This document shows positions 36,007-43,369 of a stretch of 64,000 nucleotides of DNA, piece by piece. The position numbers and the translations under genes were made by a program. Position 1 is the first letter of the stretch; the number at the start of each line of letters is the position of its first letter. The stretch covers positions 1,922,001-1,986,000 of the forward strand of contig NZ_FNTV01000001.1 of NCBI RefSeq assembly GCF_900105965.1. The letters are read 5' to 3'. The notes under the pieces are model-generated. The model was not told the origin of the DNA and did no database searches. It was given only the letters and a program-made list of their open reading frames with translations. The stretch comes from Arthrobacter alpinus (GTDB taxonomy: Bacteria > Actinomycetota > Actinomycetes > Actinomycetales > Micrococcaceae).

Positions 36007-36699
36007 ATGATCGAACTTAACGAATGGTTCGACAGCGATAATCCCGAGATCATTCAACGAATGACCGAAGGCAAAGCGCTGCGTGACGGCTTGGCGCGCT
36101 TCATGCTCAACTATCAGTTCGCGATAGAGGAGATCATGACAAAGATCAACATCCTCAAAACAGAGTTCGAGCATCTGCACGACTACAGTCCAATAGAACA
36201 CGTCAGCTCTCGCCTCAAGTCTCCCGAAAGCCTTCTTGAGAAGGCCCGGCGTCGAGAAATACCATTGACCTTTGAGTCGCTGAGCAAGAACGTGCTCGAT
36301 GTGGCCGGTGTTCGGATTGTGTGCAGCTTCCAGTCCGATGCCTACTGGCTTGCCAAGATGATCGGCTCGCAGCAAGACATCACAGTGGTCGCGGTCAAGG
36401 ACTACATCGCCAACCCCAAACCAAACGGTTACAAGAGCCTTCACCTCATCGTCCAGGTGCCGATCTTCCTGTCGGAATCAATTCAAAACATGCATGTTGA
36501 ACTACAGATCCGCACCGTGGCGATGGACTTCTGGGCAAGTCTCGAACACAAGATTTATTACAAGTATGACCACGCCATACCGGCATCCATACTCGCGGAA
36601 CTTCAGGAAGCAGCTGTCGTGGCCAGCCGGCTCGACACAAAGATGGAACGCATTCACGATGACGTCCAGGGCAAGGTTCCTCGGAGCACATCAGACTAG
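36007..36699 (+). CDS. small alarmone synthetase (single-domain RelA/SpoT synthetase)
   Basis: A 230-residue stand-alone (p)ppGpp synthetase domain. Conserved parts include the pyrophosphate-donor and acceptor motifs: RIVCSFQSDAYWLAKMI, NPKPNGYKSLHLIV (the G-loop Tyr), VELQIRTVAMDFWASLEHK and IYYKY. It lacks the HD hydrolase, TGS and ACT parts of long Rel proteins, matching the RelQ/RelP class. The ATG at 36007 has AGGAG nine bases upstream; the frame extends to 35848 without support. It lies alone between divergent glyS and the lactonase gene. Its base composition is visibly less G+C-rich than its neighbours. Confidence 0.9.
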   Translation: MIELNEWFDSDNPEIIQRMTEGKALRDGLARFMLNYQFAIEEIMTKINILKTEFEHLHDYSPIEHVSSRLKSPESLLEKARRREIPLTFESLSKNVLDVAGVRIVCSFQSDAYWLAKMIGSQQDITVVAVKDYIANPKPNGYKSLHLIVQVPIFLSESIQNMHVELQIRTVAMDFWASLEHKIYYKYDHAIPASILAELQEAAVVASRLDTKMERIHDDVQGKVPRSTSD

Positions 36700-36759
36700 C
36701 CGGGCAATTTCAGCAGGGCCCCTTGGAGGTTGTGCCGCCTGGCGGATGGAGTCCTGGAT

Positions 36760-37812
36760 CTAGGCAATCAAGATGCAGTTTGGGCTGCCAAAGTCTACGG
36801 ACTGAATGGGCTTTGCGCCCGGGATACCGAGTTCGTCCAGTTCAAAAACGGCCACGTTGTTGGACAGCTGGTTGGCCACGTAGATCTTGCCGTTCAAGGT
36901 ATCCAGTGCGAAGTGGCGGGGCCAATTGCCGCCGCTGGACACCGCGCCCAGGAAACGGGGAGACTGGTGCGACTGCAGCCCGCGGACGTCCAGAACCACG
37001 ATCGTGTTTGGTCCACGGACGGCAGCGTACAGCTGGTTGCCGTCATGGGAGAGCTCAATGTGTGAAGGTGAGAACGACTCTGCGCTTTCCACCGCCTGGG
37101 CACTATCGGCCAGCGGAGTCTTGGACAGCCAACGCCAAAAGTAGTCGCTTCCGCCGTCGCGTGGCGTTCGCTGCAGAACGTGAACGCACCCATCCAGTTC
37201 ACCCGCCACGAGGAGGAAATCTCCCTTGAGCGCCACGTGCCGTGGGCCGGCACCCGGTGGCAACTGCGCCGATCCCAGCAACTCGAAACGACCGCCCGCC
37301 AGCGCATACTCGTCAACCCGGTCCGCCCCCAGATCGGAAACAAGGGCCGTGCCCCATGGCGTTGCCGTTACCTGATGAGCGTGGGATTCACCCTGCCGGT
37401 CAGATACAGGACCGCTCCCCGGATGTGCCAAAAGTCGCGGCGACACCGGCTCTGACCCCAGTAGTCCAGCCAACGGCACCAGCGACGCATTTCCGGAAGA
37501 ATAGTTGGCGGCCCACACCTGGTCTTCGATCAAGGCCACGTGGCAGGAATCGGCGCCACCTGTGGGCACCCGGCCAGCAACGTTCAAGGTCAGAGGATCC
37601 AGAGCCACAACGTTTCCGTGTGGCCCTTCTTCTGCCGCCAGCAGGCAGCCGCCACCGGCAATGACGAATGACGGATTCACCAAGGTTGGGCTCTCAGCGC
37701 GTCGCTCCCCCACCAACCCGTGTGCCAATAGTTCGAAGCGAACCAGCCCGGGACCTGCGCCGTAGCCCTCTTCCGTGTAACCACTCACAAAAATGCTGGG
37801 AATCGAAGGCAT
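36760..37812 (-). CDS. lactonase family beta-propeller protein (6-phosphogluconolactonase-like)
   Basis: A 350-residue seven-bladed propeller of the Pgl/lactonase family. Blades begin with segments such as PSFVIAGGGCLLAAEE, CHVALIEDQVWAANYSSGN, HQVTATPWGTALVSDLGADRV, RHVALKGDFLLVAGEL, SHIELSHDGNQLYAAVRG and RHFALDTLNGKIYVANQLSNN. It may hydrolyse 6-phosphogluconolactone in the pentose phosphate pathway (YbhE type) or act on another lactone. There is no signal peptide. The ATG has AAGGAG seven bases upstream. Single gene. Confidence 0.85.
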   Translation of the reverse strand: MPSIPSIFVSGYTEEGYGAGPGLVRFELLAHGLVGERRAESPTLVNPSFVIAGGGCLLAAEEGPHGNVVALDPLTLNVAGRVPTGGADSCHVALIEDQVWAANYSSGNASLVPLAGLLGSEPVSPRLLAHPGSGPVSDRQGESHAHQVTATPWGTALVSDLGADRVDEYALAGGRFELLGSAQLPPGAGPRHVALKGDFLLVAGELDGCVHVLQRTPRDGGSDYFWRWLSKTPLADSAQAVESAESFSPSHIELSHDGNQLYAAVRGPNTIVVLDVRGLQSHQSPRFLGAVSSGGNWPRHFALDTLNGKIYVANQLSNNVAVFELDELGIPGAKPIQSVDFGSPNCILIA

Positions 37813-37974
37813 AGGGGGTCTCCTTGGGGAATATGCAGGTCAACAGCCGAACGTTATCTCCACGCTAGCGCTGTCGTGGCCAAAAACCCCGAAAGACCCG
37901 TCACCTGTGGACCAACGAAGACTCGGTTACGCGGCACGTCCACCAAGTCCACCTCGATGCGGCACAATTAACCC

Positions 37975-38205
37975 ATGAGTTCACACGAGATCATTGAAAT
38001 CCCCATCCGCGACGACATGATCCGCCTAGGCCAGCTGCTCAAGCTTGCCAGCCTGGTCGATGACGGCGTTGAAGCAACCGAGCTCATCAAAAATGGCCTC
38101 GTAAAGGTCAACGGCGAGATCGACGACCGCCGCGGCCGCCAGCTCCACCCGGGCGACACCGTCACGGTTAACGGCGAAACCGTGCGCATCACCACGGGCG
38201 GCTAA
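37975..38205 (+). CDS. S4-domain RNA-binding protein
   Basis: A 76-residue protein made almost entirely of one S4 RNA-binding domain (IRLGQLLKLASLVDDGVEAT ... LVKVNGEIDDRRGRQLHPGD), similar to YaaA/YbcJ. Related proteins bind ribosome-related RNA. No ribosome binding site is visible before the ATG; CACAATTAACCC lies directly upstream, so the transcript may be leaderless. A perfect terminator follows. Confidence 0.88.
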   Translation: MSSHEIIEIPIRDDMIRLGQLLKLASLVDDGVEATELIKNGLVKVNGEIDDRRGRQLHPGDTVTVNGETVRITTGG

Positions 38206-38218
38206 CGTCCCCCAAGCA

Positions 38219-38255
38219 CGACGGCGAGGCACCCAACGCGGGCGCCTCGCCGTCG
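38219..38255. terminator. terminator between S4 and esterase genes
   Basis: Perfect 12-bp arms (CGACGGCGAGGC/GCCTCGCCGTCG) with a 13-base loop lie between two convergent genes. Confidence 0.82.
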
Positions 38256-38280
38256 AACTTTAAAGGCTGGCTTTGACGCC

Positions 38281-38940
38281 CTATTTGGCGTCCAGGCTGG
38301 CGTTGAGGACCTTGTACTGCAGGAACTCACCGACGTGCCCAATTTCCTGGGCGTTGATGCCATGGAGAATGCCCGTGTACAGGACCTTGGTGAGCTTGAC
38401 GTTCGCGTGCATCCACGTATTCGTCAGCTCGATGGCGAACTCTGGAACCACCGGATCTGCCTGGTCACGGCCCCAGAAAACCTCGGGCTTCAGCGCGGCA
38501 ACGGCGGCGTCGTCAAAGAACGGGTCACCGTCGGCGTCGACCACAAAGCCGGACAGTCCAACCACGGCTGCGTAATCGGCCGGACGGTGACGCAGCAACG
38601 AGGTGGCCATGCACATGCCTTGGGAGAACCCCAACAAGCTCACGGAGCTATGCTCGGCACGTACCCCATCCAGCCAAAGCTCGACGGCGGCCGCAGCTTC
38701 TGTCACGGCCGCCACGGAGTAGCTCAGATCGTTGCGCAACGGGAACCAGGCATAACCCGGGCCGGCCTGCAGCGGCGCCCTGACGGATGCCACCGTGAAA
38801 TTGTCAGGAAGCTGGGTGGCCAGCGAGAACAAATCTGCCTCATCGGCGCCATAGCCGTGAAAAACCACGAGCAGGGGTGTTCCGGGGCGTTCATTTTCTG
38901 GACGAGACCAAAGGACTGTGGGATTTTCACTCATTCCCAT
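38281..38940 (-). CDS. carboxylesterase/phospholipase-type alpha/beta hydrolase
   Basis: A 219-residue serine hydrolase of the phospholipase/carboxylesterase (abhydrolase_2) family. The oxyanion motif VVFHGYGADEADL, nucleophile elbow LLGFSQGMCMA, catalytic Asp region GRDQADPVVPE and C-terminal His (YTGILHGIN) are all present. No signal peptide, so cytoplasmic; small ester substrates are likely. I start it at the ATG at 38940, with GGAAAG upstream; a longer frame to 39003 would run into the promoter of the divergent GDSL gene. Confidence 0.88.
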   Translation of the reverse strand: MGMSENPTVLWSRPENERPGTPLLVVFHGYGADEADLFSLATQLPDNFTVASVRAPLQAGPGYAWFPLRNDLSYSVAAVTEAAAAVELWLDGVRAEHSSVSLLGFSQGMCMATSLLRHRPADYAAVVGLSGFVVDADGDPFFDDAAVAALKPEVFWGRDQADPVVPEFAIELTNTWMHANVKLTKVLYTGILHGINAQEIGHVGEFLQYKVLNASLDAK

Positions 38941-39013
38941 ATCTTTCCACGCGAATGCGGCGCGGGGCGAAAACGGAGTGGCGAAAATGGAAGTTACCGG
39001 CAAGTATGGGTAG

Positions 39014-39808
39014 GTGAACGATTCTTTGATACAGCATCCTTGGACCCGTTACGTTGCCATGGGCGACTCATTTACCGAGGGAATCGGCGACCGTGAACCC
39101 AGCAGTCCCGGAGGGTACCGCGGCTGGGCCGATCGGGTTGCCGAACAACTCGGACGCGACACCGGGGATTTCAAATACGCCAACTTGGCCATCCGTGGGC
39201 GCCTGTTGGGGCAAATCCTTGGCGAGCAGCTTCAGCCGGCCCTGGATCTAAAACCGGATCTGATCAGCATCTCCGCTGGGGGAAACGACCTCATCCGGCC
39301 AGGCTCGGATCCTGACGCCTTGGCCGAGCAGCTCGATCAAGCGGTGGGCCGGATGACGGCAGCGGGCGCCAACGTGCTTCTGCTCAACGGCCCCGATATT
39401 CGAGACACACCGGTGCTGGGAATGGTCCGTGGACGGGTTGCCATCTATAACGAGAACCTGCGCACCATCGCTGCCCGCCACGATGCTGTCATCGGCGACA
39501 TGTGGTCACTGCGCCAGCTCTCTGACACTCAAATGTGGGACGCGGACAGATTGCATTTCTCTCCCCTGGGGCATCACACGATTGCCATCATGGCGTTGGA
39601 GGCCCTCAACGTGGACCACACACTGCTTCCCAAAGTTCCCATCGCGCTGCCCCCGCGCAGGTGGCAGCAAGCACGGACCGAGGATCTGGTCTGGGCCAAG
39701 GAATTCCTGTTCCCCTGGGTACTTCGCCGGCTCCGCCACCAGTCGTCCGGCGATGGCATCAAGGCGAAACGCCCCACCCCCGGACCGGTGTTTGGACCCG
39801 AGGCTTAA
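39014..39808 (+). CDS. SGNH/GDSL-family hydrolase
   Basis: A 264-residue esterase with the four SGNH blocks: VAMGDSFTEGIGD (Ser nucleophile), the Gly of LAIRG, SAGGNDLI (Asn) and DADRLHFSPLGH (Asp-His). No signal peptide or membrane anchor is seen. Starts at GTG. The C-terminal 60 residues are Pro/Arg-rich. Divergent from the esterase gene and followed by a small membrane protein gene. Substrate unknown. Confidence 0.9.
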   Translation: MNDSLIQHPWTRYVAMGDSFTEGIGDREPSSPGGYRGWADRVAEQLGRDTGDFKYANLAIRGRLLGQILGEQLQPALDLKPDLISISAGGNDLIRPGSDPDALAEQLDQAVGRMTAAGANVLLLNGPDIRDTPVLGMVRGRVAIYNENLRTIAARHDAVIGDMWSLRQLSDTQMWDADRLHFSPLGHHTIAIMALEALNVDHTLLPKVPIALPPRRWQQARTEDLVWAKEFLFPWVLRRLRHQSSGDGIKAKRPTPGPVFGPEA

Positions 39809-39899
39809 CACCAACTGGGATTACCGATTCTTTGCTGATTTTCACGGCTAGGATGGGGATGAGCCCCCAGATGGGTGGCCACTCTGGAAGAGGTGTGTT

Positions 39900-40346
39900 G
39901 TGCCGGTCATGATCGAGTCACTTGCGACGGACAGCCTCGCCGCGTCTTCCTCTACGTCCTTTAGCATCCAGCCATACTTTGTGTTTGTCATCATTGCGGT
40001 GGTGCTGGTCAGTTCTTTCGTCAAGGCTTCAGCCCGCAAGAGGCGTGCCAATCGGGAGAACCCGAACACGCCCTTCAACCAGGCACAGGCAAGACCGTCG
40101 GGCCGCGCGGGCGTGGCTCACCAGCCAGGAAACGTCCCCTATGTGGGGACATTGCTGAATGGTGTTCCGATCAACAACTACGATTCGTCCCACGGTCACC
40201 AGACAACCGGCTTCGCCAACGAGCGGATGCGGGCCGAGGCCGAGCTCAAGCGCCAACTTGATGCGCTGGACACCGCCCGGCGAAATGGCCAAGTCACGGC
40301 CGAACAGTACGCCGTCCACCGCGAGGCCATCTTCAAGGCCTTCTAG
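39900..40346 (+). CDS. small membrane protein with SHOCT-like C-terminus
   Basis: A 148-residue protein from a GTG with AGAGG upstream. One transmembrane helix lies near residues 25-42 (PYFVFVIIAVVLVSSFV), followed by a basic, Pro/Asn-rich linker. The C-terminal 35 residues (ELKRQLDALDTARRNGQVTA) resemble the SHOCT short helical domain found at the ends of many bacterial membrane proteins. Function unknown. Repeat B copy 2 follows its stop. Confidence 0.72.
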   Translation: MPVMIESLATDSLAASSSTSFSIQPYFVFVIIAVVLVSSFVKASARKRRANRENPNTPFNQAQARPSGRAGVAHQPGNVPYVGTLLNGVPINNYDSSHGHQTTGFANERMRAEAELKRQLDALDTARRNGQVTAEQYAVHREAIFKAF

Positions 40347-40361
40347 GGCACGAGCAACGCA

Positions 40362-40476
40362 GTCAGCAGGCGGGCTGGGCAACCGGAGCGGGGATGGATT
40401 TCCAAGGTCGCCCAGCGACCGCGTAAATCTTACTGCCCGCGAGGGGGGGGTCCAGCCCACCAGCGCCTGCCTGCCA
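40362..40476 (+). repeat. dispersed intergenic repeat B, copy 2
   Basis: The core at 40369-40461 matches copy 1: GGCGGGCTGG, GGAGCGGGGATGGATTT, inner hairpin GGTCGC-cca-GCGACC, AAATCTTACTGCCCGCGAGG, and CCAGCCC near the end. The outer arms here are GCAGGC/GCCTGC rather than CGACGGG/CCCGTCG. It lies just after the metX stop on the minus strand, the same relation to an upstream gene as copy 1. Confidence 0.75.
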
Positions 40477-40489
40477 CCAGTTCCTCTGC

Positions 40490-41707
40490 CTAGTCGCTGA
40501 AGAAGGACTCCCGCAGCATTTCGCCAACGGCGGCCACCTCGGTGAGGAACCCATCATGACCAATGGGTGAATCGATGATCTGAGGATTCACCCGTCCCGG
40601 AAGCGCTGCGGCCAGAGCCGCCGACTGCCCCGGGAAATACAAGCGATCGCTGTTGACGGCAGCCACCACGAACTTGATTCCTGCCGTTACGGCCAGAGAT
40701 TCCTCGAGGGTGCCGCGTCCGCGACTGACGTCGTGGCTCATGAGTGCCTCGGAAATGGCAATGTAGCTGTTGGCATCAAAGCGGCCCACCAGCTTGTGAG
40801 CCTGGTGATCGAGGTAGCTTTCCACTTGGTACCTGCCCAGACTTTTGCCACCGTCGGGCGGTGCCATGCGTTCGTGAAGAATGGTCCCGGCGTCCTCTTG
40901 GGCGGTGCGGCCAAAACGGTGGTCCAGCTCTGCCTCGGACCTGTAGGTGATGTGGGCAATGCGACGAGCCAGCCCCAAGCCAGAGGTGGGTGGTGCGCCG
41001 TCGTAATAGTCCCCGCCAGCAAAGTTGGGGTCCTGCCGGATAGCCAAAACCTGGGCCTGGGCAAAGGCGATTTGCTCTGCCGTACTGGCCGCGCAGGATG
41101 CAACCACCGCGCAACGCTGTACCCTATCCGGATACGTAGCCGCCCATTCCAGCGCCCGAGCCCCGCCCATGGAACCGCCAACTACGGCGTACCAAGCGGT
41201 GACTCCCAATTTGTCAGCCAACCGTGCTTCGGCGTGAACCGAATCCCGGATCGTGACAAACGGGAAGCGGGAGCCGTAGGGGCGCCCATCATCGGCAATG
41301 CTGGACGGGCCAGTGGATCCGTAGCAACCGCCCACAATATTGGCGCTCACCACGAAATACTTGTTGGTGTCGATCACCTCGCCCGGGCCAACGAGTCCCT
41401 CCCACCAGCCGTCCTCCTCGGATTCCCCACGGCTGACGTGGGTGCTTCCCGTGAGTGCGTGCTGGATGAGGACGGCGTTGTCACCGGCCGCGTTAAGCGT
41501 CCCCCAGCTCTCAAACGCCATGGTGACCGAAGGCAATTCGCCCCCAGCTTCCAAGGGCAACGCCCCAATCTGGATGGAACGCAGCACGCCACCGCCCGGC
41601 CCGACGGCAACAGAGAATTGGCTGTTGCTGCCGGGCTCGGGGGTGCCCTGTTGGATGTCGGGGGAAAGCGCGTTTCGCTCCGATGCGGGGTGGATCATTT
41701 GAGTCAC
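40490..41707 (-). CDS. metX: homoserine O-acetyltransferase
   Basis: Transfers an acyl group, normally acetyl from acetyl-CoA, to homoserine, the first committed step of methionine synthesis by direct sulfhydrylation. A 405-residue alpha/beta hydrolase with the nucleophile elbow YAVVGGSMGGARALEW, oxyanion part HALTGSTHV, RFPFVTIRD (substrate-binding Arg), and the C-terminal Asp/His around SDRLYFPGQ and IGHDGFLTE. The GTG directly follows the metY stop (TAA-GTG). Acetyl rather than succinyl specificity follows the actinobacterial family and was not proven. Controlled with metY by the upstream SAM riboswitch. Confidence 0.95.
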   Translation of the reverse strand: MTQMIHPASERNALSPDIQQGTPEPGSNSQFSVAVGPGGGVLRSIQIGALPLEAGGELPSVTMAFESWGTLNAAGDNAVLIQHALTGSTHVSRGESEEDGWWEGLVGPGEVIDTNKYFVVSANIVGGCYGSTGPSSIADDGRPYGSRFPFVTIRDSVHAEARLADKLGVTAWYAVVGGSMGGARALEWAATYPDRVQRCAVVASCAASTAEQIAFAQAQVLAIRQDPNFAGGDYYDGAPPTSGLGLARRIAHITYRSEAELDHRFGRTAQEDAGTILHERMAPPDGGKSLGRYQVESYLDHQAHKLVGRFDANSYIAISEALMSHDVSRGRGTLEESLAVTAGIKFVVAAVNSDRLYFPGQSAALAAALPGRVNPQIIDSPIGHDGFLTEVAAVGEMLRESFFSD

Positions 41708-43030
41708 TTAGTTGCTTGCTGATTTTGCGGCGCGGAAGCCCGCTTCAAGGTCAGCAATGATGTCGGCAATGTTTTCCAGGCCCACTGACAGGCGAACCAG
41801 TCCGGGGCGCACACCCGCGGCAAGCTGCTGCTCCGGCGACAGCTGTGCGTGAGTCGTGGAGGCCGGGTGGATCACCAAGGAACGGACATCGCCGATGTTG
41901 GCAACATGCGAGTGGAGCTCCAACCCGTCAACAAAGCGCTTGCCGGCTTCGGCACCACCCTTGATGTCGAAAGCAACGACGGCGCCGGTGCCCTTGGGTC
42001 CGTACTTGCGGCCGCGCTCGAACCATGGGCTGGACGGGATGCCGGCGTAAGCCACAGCTTCCACGTTCTCGTTTTCCTCAAGCCATGTGGCAACCTCAAC
42101 GGCGTTGCTGACGTGACGCTCAACGCGCAGGCTCAAGGTTTCGATGCCTTGGGCGATGAGGAACGAGTTGAACGGTGAGACAGCCGCGCCGAGATCGCGC
42201 AGCAGCTGCACACGAGCCTTCAGGATGAACGCCAGGTTTGCGCCCAATGCGCTGCCGACGCCTAGATCACGAGCGTAAACCAAGCCGTTGTAGCTCTCAT
42301 CAGGAGTGTTGAATCCGGGGAACTTCTCCGGATTCGCACCGAAATCGAACTTGCCGCCGTCAACAATCACTCCAGCGATGGCGTTACCGTGGCCGCCCAG
42401 GTACTTGGTGGCCGAATGAATGACAATGTCTGCGCCCCACTCGAGCGGACGGATCAAGTACGGAGTAGCCAGGGTGTTGTCCACCAGGAGCGGGATGCCG
42501 GCCTCGTGAGCCACGGAGCTGACACCTTCAATGTCAAGCACGTCCTGGCGCGGGTTGGAGACTACTTCACCAAAGAATGCCTTGGTGTTGGGCCGAATTG
42601 CTGCCCGCCAGTCATCCAGGTTGTCCGGGTCTTCAACGAAGGTAACCTCGATGCCCAGCTTCTTCAGCGAGTGCGCCAGCAAGTTGTAGGTGCCCCCGTA
42701 AACGCTGGGGCTGGACACAATGTGGTCGCCCACCTCAGCCACGTTGAGCAGGGCAAAGGTGGTTGCCGCCTGGCCTGAAGCCAGCAGCAGGGCACCCACG
42801 CCGCCTTCAAGGCTTGCGATGCGCTGCTCTACCGCATCCTGTGTGGGGTTGCCGATTCGGGTGTAGATAGGCTCCAATTCAGCAAGGGCAAACCGTGCGG
42901 CTGCGCTCTCTGCTGACGGGAACACGAATGAACTTGTCTGGTAGATCGGCAAGGCACGGGCGCCGGTCGTGGCGTCCGGCTGCTGACCTGCGTGGATCTG
43001 ACGGGTTTCAAATGACCAACCGTTACTCAT
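41708..43030 (-). CDS. metY: O-acetylhomoserine sulfhydrylase
   Basis: A PLP enzyme replacing the acetyl group of O-acetylhomoserine with sulfide to give homocysteine. The 440-residue product has ETRQIHAGQQPDATTGARAL at the N-terminus, the cofactor-stacking region SVYGGTYNL, the Asp of LLVDNTLATPYL and the Schiff-base Lys in DIVIHSATKYLGGHG. Length is typical for MetY and longer than MetB. The ATG at 43030 has GAAGGA upstream. First gene of metY-metX, 85 bases behind a SAM-IV-type riboswitch. Confidence 0.95.
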   Translation of the reverse strand: MSNGWSFETRQIHAGQQPDATTGARALPIYQTSSFVFPSAESAAARFALAELEPIYTRIGNPTQDAVEQRIASLEGGVGALLLASGQAATTFALLNVAEVGDHIVSSPSVYGGTYNLLAHSLKKLGIEVTFVEDPDNLDDWRAAIRPNTKAFFGEVVSNPRQDVLDIEGVSSVAHEAGIPLLVDNTLATPYLIRPLEWGADIVIHSATKYLGGHGNAIAGVIVDGGKFDFGANPEKFPGFNTPDESYNGLVYARDLGVGSALGANLAFILKARVQLLRDLGAAVSPFNSFLIAQGIETLSLRVERHVSNAVEVATWLEENENVEAVAYAGIPSSPWFERGRKYGPKGTGAVVAFDIKGGAEAGKRFVDGLELHSHVANIGDVRSLVIHPASTTHAQLSPEQQLAAGVRPGLVRLSVGLENIADIIADLEAGFRAAKSASN

Positions 43031-43115
43031 GGTGGAATCCTTCACACTGGAGGCCTGCAGCAAAACCCTCTGGTGGTGGATACCCAGAGGTGCTTGCCGT
43101 CGATGGCCCGCGCTT

Positions 43116-43225
43116 GCACCGAAACCGGTCGGTTCGGTGCCAGGTCTTCACCCGGGGCACCCCGCCGCGGAAGGAGGGTTGCCGGTCAGCAAGCCGGGGC
43201 TATTTGCTGACACTCATGACCTACA
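43116..43225 (-). promoter_or_regulatory. SAM-IV-type (S-adenosylmethionine) riboswitch
   Basis: On the minus strand the leader reads GGTCATGAGTGTCAGC, AGCCCCGGCTTGCTGACCGG, CAACCCTCC, CGCGGCGGGGTGCCCCGGGT and GAAGACC in order, matching the actinobacterial SAM-IV pattern as I remember it: P1 GGTC/GACC, the core with AGCCCCGGCTTGCTG, and the downstream pseudoknot region. A perfect GCACCGAA-type hairpin (43116-43140) follows and may be part of the aptamer or the expression switch. It precedes metY-metX, so excess SAM should lower expression. Confidence 0.88.
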
Positions 43226-43369
43226 TCCAGTGTGGGAGATAACGCTGCATGGCCGCAAGATTGTGACGAATTTATGACTATTGGCGAACATTCGCTTGAA
43301 AAGTCAGCCCAAAGGTGTCCATGGGAAAATTTATGAACAAACAGTGGCATTTTAGCTGCGGGTACCGCC
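43226..43369. other. metY promoter region / end of tex
   Basis: An A/T-richer stretch (43258-43350) between the riboswitch and the tex stop must carry the metY promoter. No clear -35/-10 pair stands out and I see no strong terminator for tex. Confidence 0.35.
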
